Assembly (NCBI GenBank): GCA_037447655.1
Contig: JBBHKE010003167.1
Location: 121,131-185,130, forward strand
DNA length: 64,000 bases
DNA from: Zygnema cylindricum
Taxonomy: Eukaryota; Streptophyta; Zygnematophyceae; Zygnematales; Zygnemataceae
Direction of reading: 5' to 3'
The position numbers and the translations under genes were made by a program. This document shows positions 62,469 through 64,000 of the stretch, piece by piece; within the stretch, counting starts at the first letter, position 1; the number at the start of each line of letters is the position of its first letter. The notes under the pieces are model-generated. The model worked only from the letters and a program-made list of their open reading frames with translations. It ran no database searches and was not told the DNA's origin.

Positions 62469-63468
62469 TGTTGAAATCACTAGATTTAGGGGAGGTATTT
62501 TTTAGGTCTTAATTAAAATAAAAAGGAAAAGAAAAGCAGAGGCAGCCTGCCTCTGCCTTCTCTCTTTAGCCCCCATACTTGTTGTAGTCACAGAAGGAGA
62601 GAGAAGGCGGTGGAGCCATGGCTGCCCTAGCTCCATAGGCAGGGCTTAAGAGTGACCCAAGTCACTCTCAACCAAAAAGGTTGAGTCCGCAGGACTCGAA
62701 CCTCCGACCGGTAGGGCGAGGCGTAGCCGTCAAACCTTACTAGTCTGTCGTAGAAATCCGCTACGATACATGGGGTTCGATAGCTATTTAAACCATTAGA
62801 TAGACGACTAATCCGATTAACAAAATTACAAATAGGATACATAGAAACTAGTTAGGGAATTAAATACGCACGAAACAAATTTACCCGACATTTGTTTTTG
62901 AACGGCTGGGAATTAAAGCCGGTTTGGATCCGACGGCTCACATCATCGCCGAGATCCCGTAATAGCCGCTTTGGCGGTTTTTCGGATGTAACATGACCTG
63001 ACGACACGTGGCAAAATGTCATTGGAAAGCGGGAATCCCAGGAAGCATGAGTACAAGTCCAGAGAAGACAAGCGTCCACTCCATGGCCTTGTCGTACAGG
63101 GGGGCGTACATAAAGTACATCGGCTATAGTACCTTTCTGTACTGTACAGTCTTTTGATTGGTTTCGTACATCAGTAGATAGGAGTTGTGAGAGGGTTTAG
63201 GACTTAGTGGATTGAGGAGGTAGCCGCCTCTCTCCTAACAAGCTTGTTTAATTATTGGTATCTTTGCCACTCCACAATTAATCGCCTGGTTGTGCGTTTT
63301 TAGTGATTCTTCTTGCTCTAGACCCAGGGGAGTCCAGACTACACAAGGGTGCAGTCAGATTATGTATTTGTCTGCTTGGGTGGTAGTTGCTCTAGTTGAA
63401 AGTGGGTTAGTTGAAAACTACCTAGAGGCTTCCTCAATTTTGGTCCAAATGGGGGACACAGAATTGGA
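62469..63468 (+). repeat. 5' LTR of copia element E (plus strand)
   Basis: It begins TGTTGAAATCAC, the counterpart of the TTTCAACA ends of the minus-strand copies, and ends just before GGCTATGGGCCCACC. It is 1000 bp. It shares GCAGAGGCAGCCTGCCTCTGC-like, CACGTGGCAAAATGTC and GTACATAAAGTACATCGGC-type blocks with the family. It is inserted into the gypsy RT region. Its last two bases are GA rather than CA. Confidence 0.88.
62680..62745 (-). other. tRNA-like module in LTR E
   Basis: On the minus strand: GTTTGACGGCTACGCC followed by a good B box GGTTCGAGTCC with a near-complete GGAGG/CCTGC arm. As in the other copies it is antisense to the element and about 210-280 bp from the LTR start. Confidence 0.5.
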
Positions 63469-64000
63469 GGCTATGGGCCCACCCTCTAAGGTGCCCATAT
63501 TCAACAAATCTGGGCTTATTTACTGGGAAGCTATGATGACACGGGCATTGTGTGAGAAACGATATTGGGGTATTGTTAGTGGACAAGTGAAACGTCCGTC
63601 TCAAGGAACTCCACCAGGGTTTGGAGAAGTGAGGTTTTCTACAGCAAGATCTACTCCAACGGAGGAGACAGATGATAGGGACGCAGTGTGTCCGAAAAGG
63701 GGAAAGGAAAAGAGACACCTCTCACTCCTCTTGCCACAATACCCGTAGCGGTTGCCGTGAAGACCGAGGAAAACGACATTCAGATGTGGGAGTACACGCA
63801 CATGAATGCCAAGCACTTCATTCTGAGGCACCTCACTCAAGCTTTGGCGACCTCTCACCTTCACATCTTCAAGGCCGAGGAGTTGTGGATGACCTTATTG
63901 GAGATCTATAGAGCTGCCACCATTCAGGAGCTCCAGTTGGTTGAGCAAAGGCTGACGAGTTACACTTTCAAAGGAGGAAAGATGTTGGACTATTGCAGGG
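63449..64000 (+). pseudogene. Copia element E: gag, runs off right edge, one frame break
   Basis: It starts MGDTELEAMGPPSKVP at 63449, which is 20 bp inside the LTR. After a frame change in 63650-63720 the gag core follows: ENDIQMWEYTHMNAKHFILR and ELWMTLLEIYRAATI, ending with KMLDYCR at the window edge. The parallel segments in A and B confirm the family. It may have been a functional gag before the single break. Confidence 0.88.
63469..63483 (+). other. Primer-binding site of copia element E (half-tRNA type)
   Basis: GGCTATGGGCCCACC directly follows the LTR. It is one base different from the complement of the initiator tRNA-Met anticodon arm and is read as gag codons Ala-Met-Gly-Pro-Pro. 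Confidence 0.78.

Overview
This window looks like nuclear DNA of a green plant. It carries genes with spliceosomal introns, two genes whose products have plastid-transit-like N termini (one a plant-type 2Fe-2S ferredoxin), a plant-like LSM2 with an ATG-only first coding exon, and a separase gene with many introns. The rest is a dense, nested collection of plant-type transposable elements. I lean towards a seedless land plant or a close streptophyte relative, but the sequence alone does not fix the species.

Layout. 1-10.6 kb is a decayed Helitron helicase (+ strand). It was invaded by at least three minus-strand Ty1/copia insertions of one family: element A at the left edge, a solo LTR (D), and element B, an internally deleted element with two LTRs that I measure at 1173 bp each. 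10.9-13.35 kb is a hAT-like fragment followed by a MITE (M1) that hosts two elements with TTA target duplications. 13.47-21.83 kb is an 11-exon gene for a 384-residue plastid-type protein I cannot name. 23.0-24.0 kb is LSM2 on the minus strand. 25.1-29.4 kb holds a 1-kb foldback and two hAT-like elements, one with a nested TTA element. 30.29-47.42 kb is separase. 49.97-50.37 kb is ferredoxin (minus). 50.5-54.0 kb is a second MITE/MULE/TTA-element cluster. 54.9-56.4 kb is purine-rich low complexity around a damaged copia LTR. 57.1-60.5 kb is a 5'-truncated copia element (C, minus), 61.1-62.5 kb a Ty3/gypsy pol fragment (minus), and 62.5-64.0 kb the 5' end of another copia element (E, plus).

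Main observations. (1) The copia family appears to use a half-tRNA primer: its primer-binding site matches the complement of the initiator-Met tRNA anticodon arm. The gag frame starts about 20 bp inside the LTR and is translated through that site. (2) All six full-length copia LTRs carry, at the same relative place and antisense to the element, a tRNA-like module with a B-box-like motif; the damaged LTR F lacks it. (3) A non-autonomous DNA-transposon group with TTA duplications and GGGTA-type termini carries an internal palindrome. (4) Members of one short MITE family end 114 and 122 bp upstream of the start codons of the two plastid-type genes, and other copies sit in introns of the unnamed gene and of separase. 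(5) Separase appears to have a single-base frame break near 39302. No CRISPR array, prokaryotic operon or clear free-standing tRNA or rRNA gene was seen.
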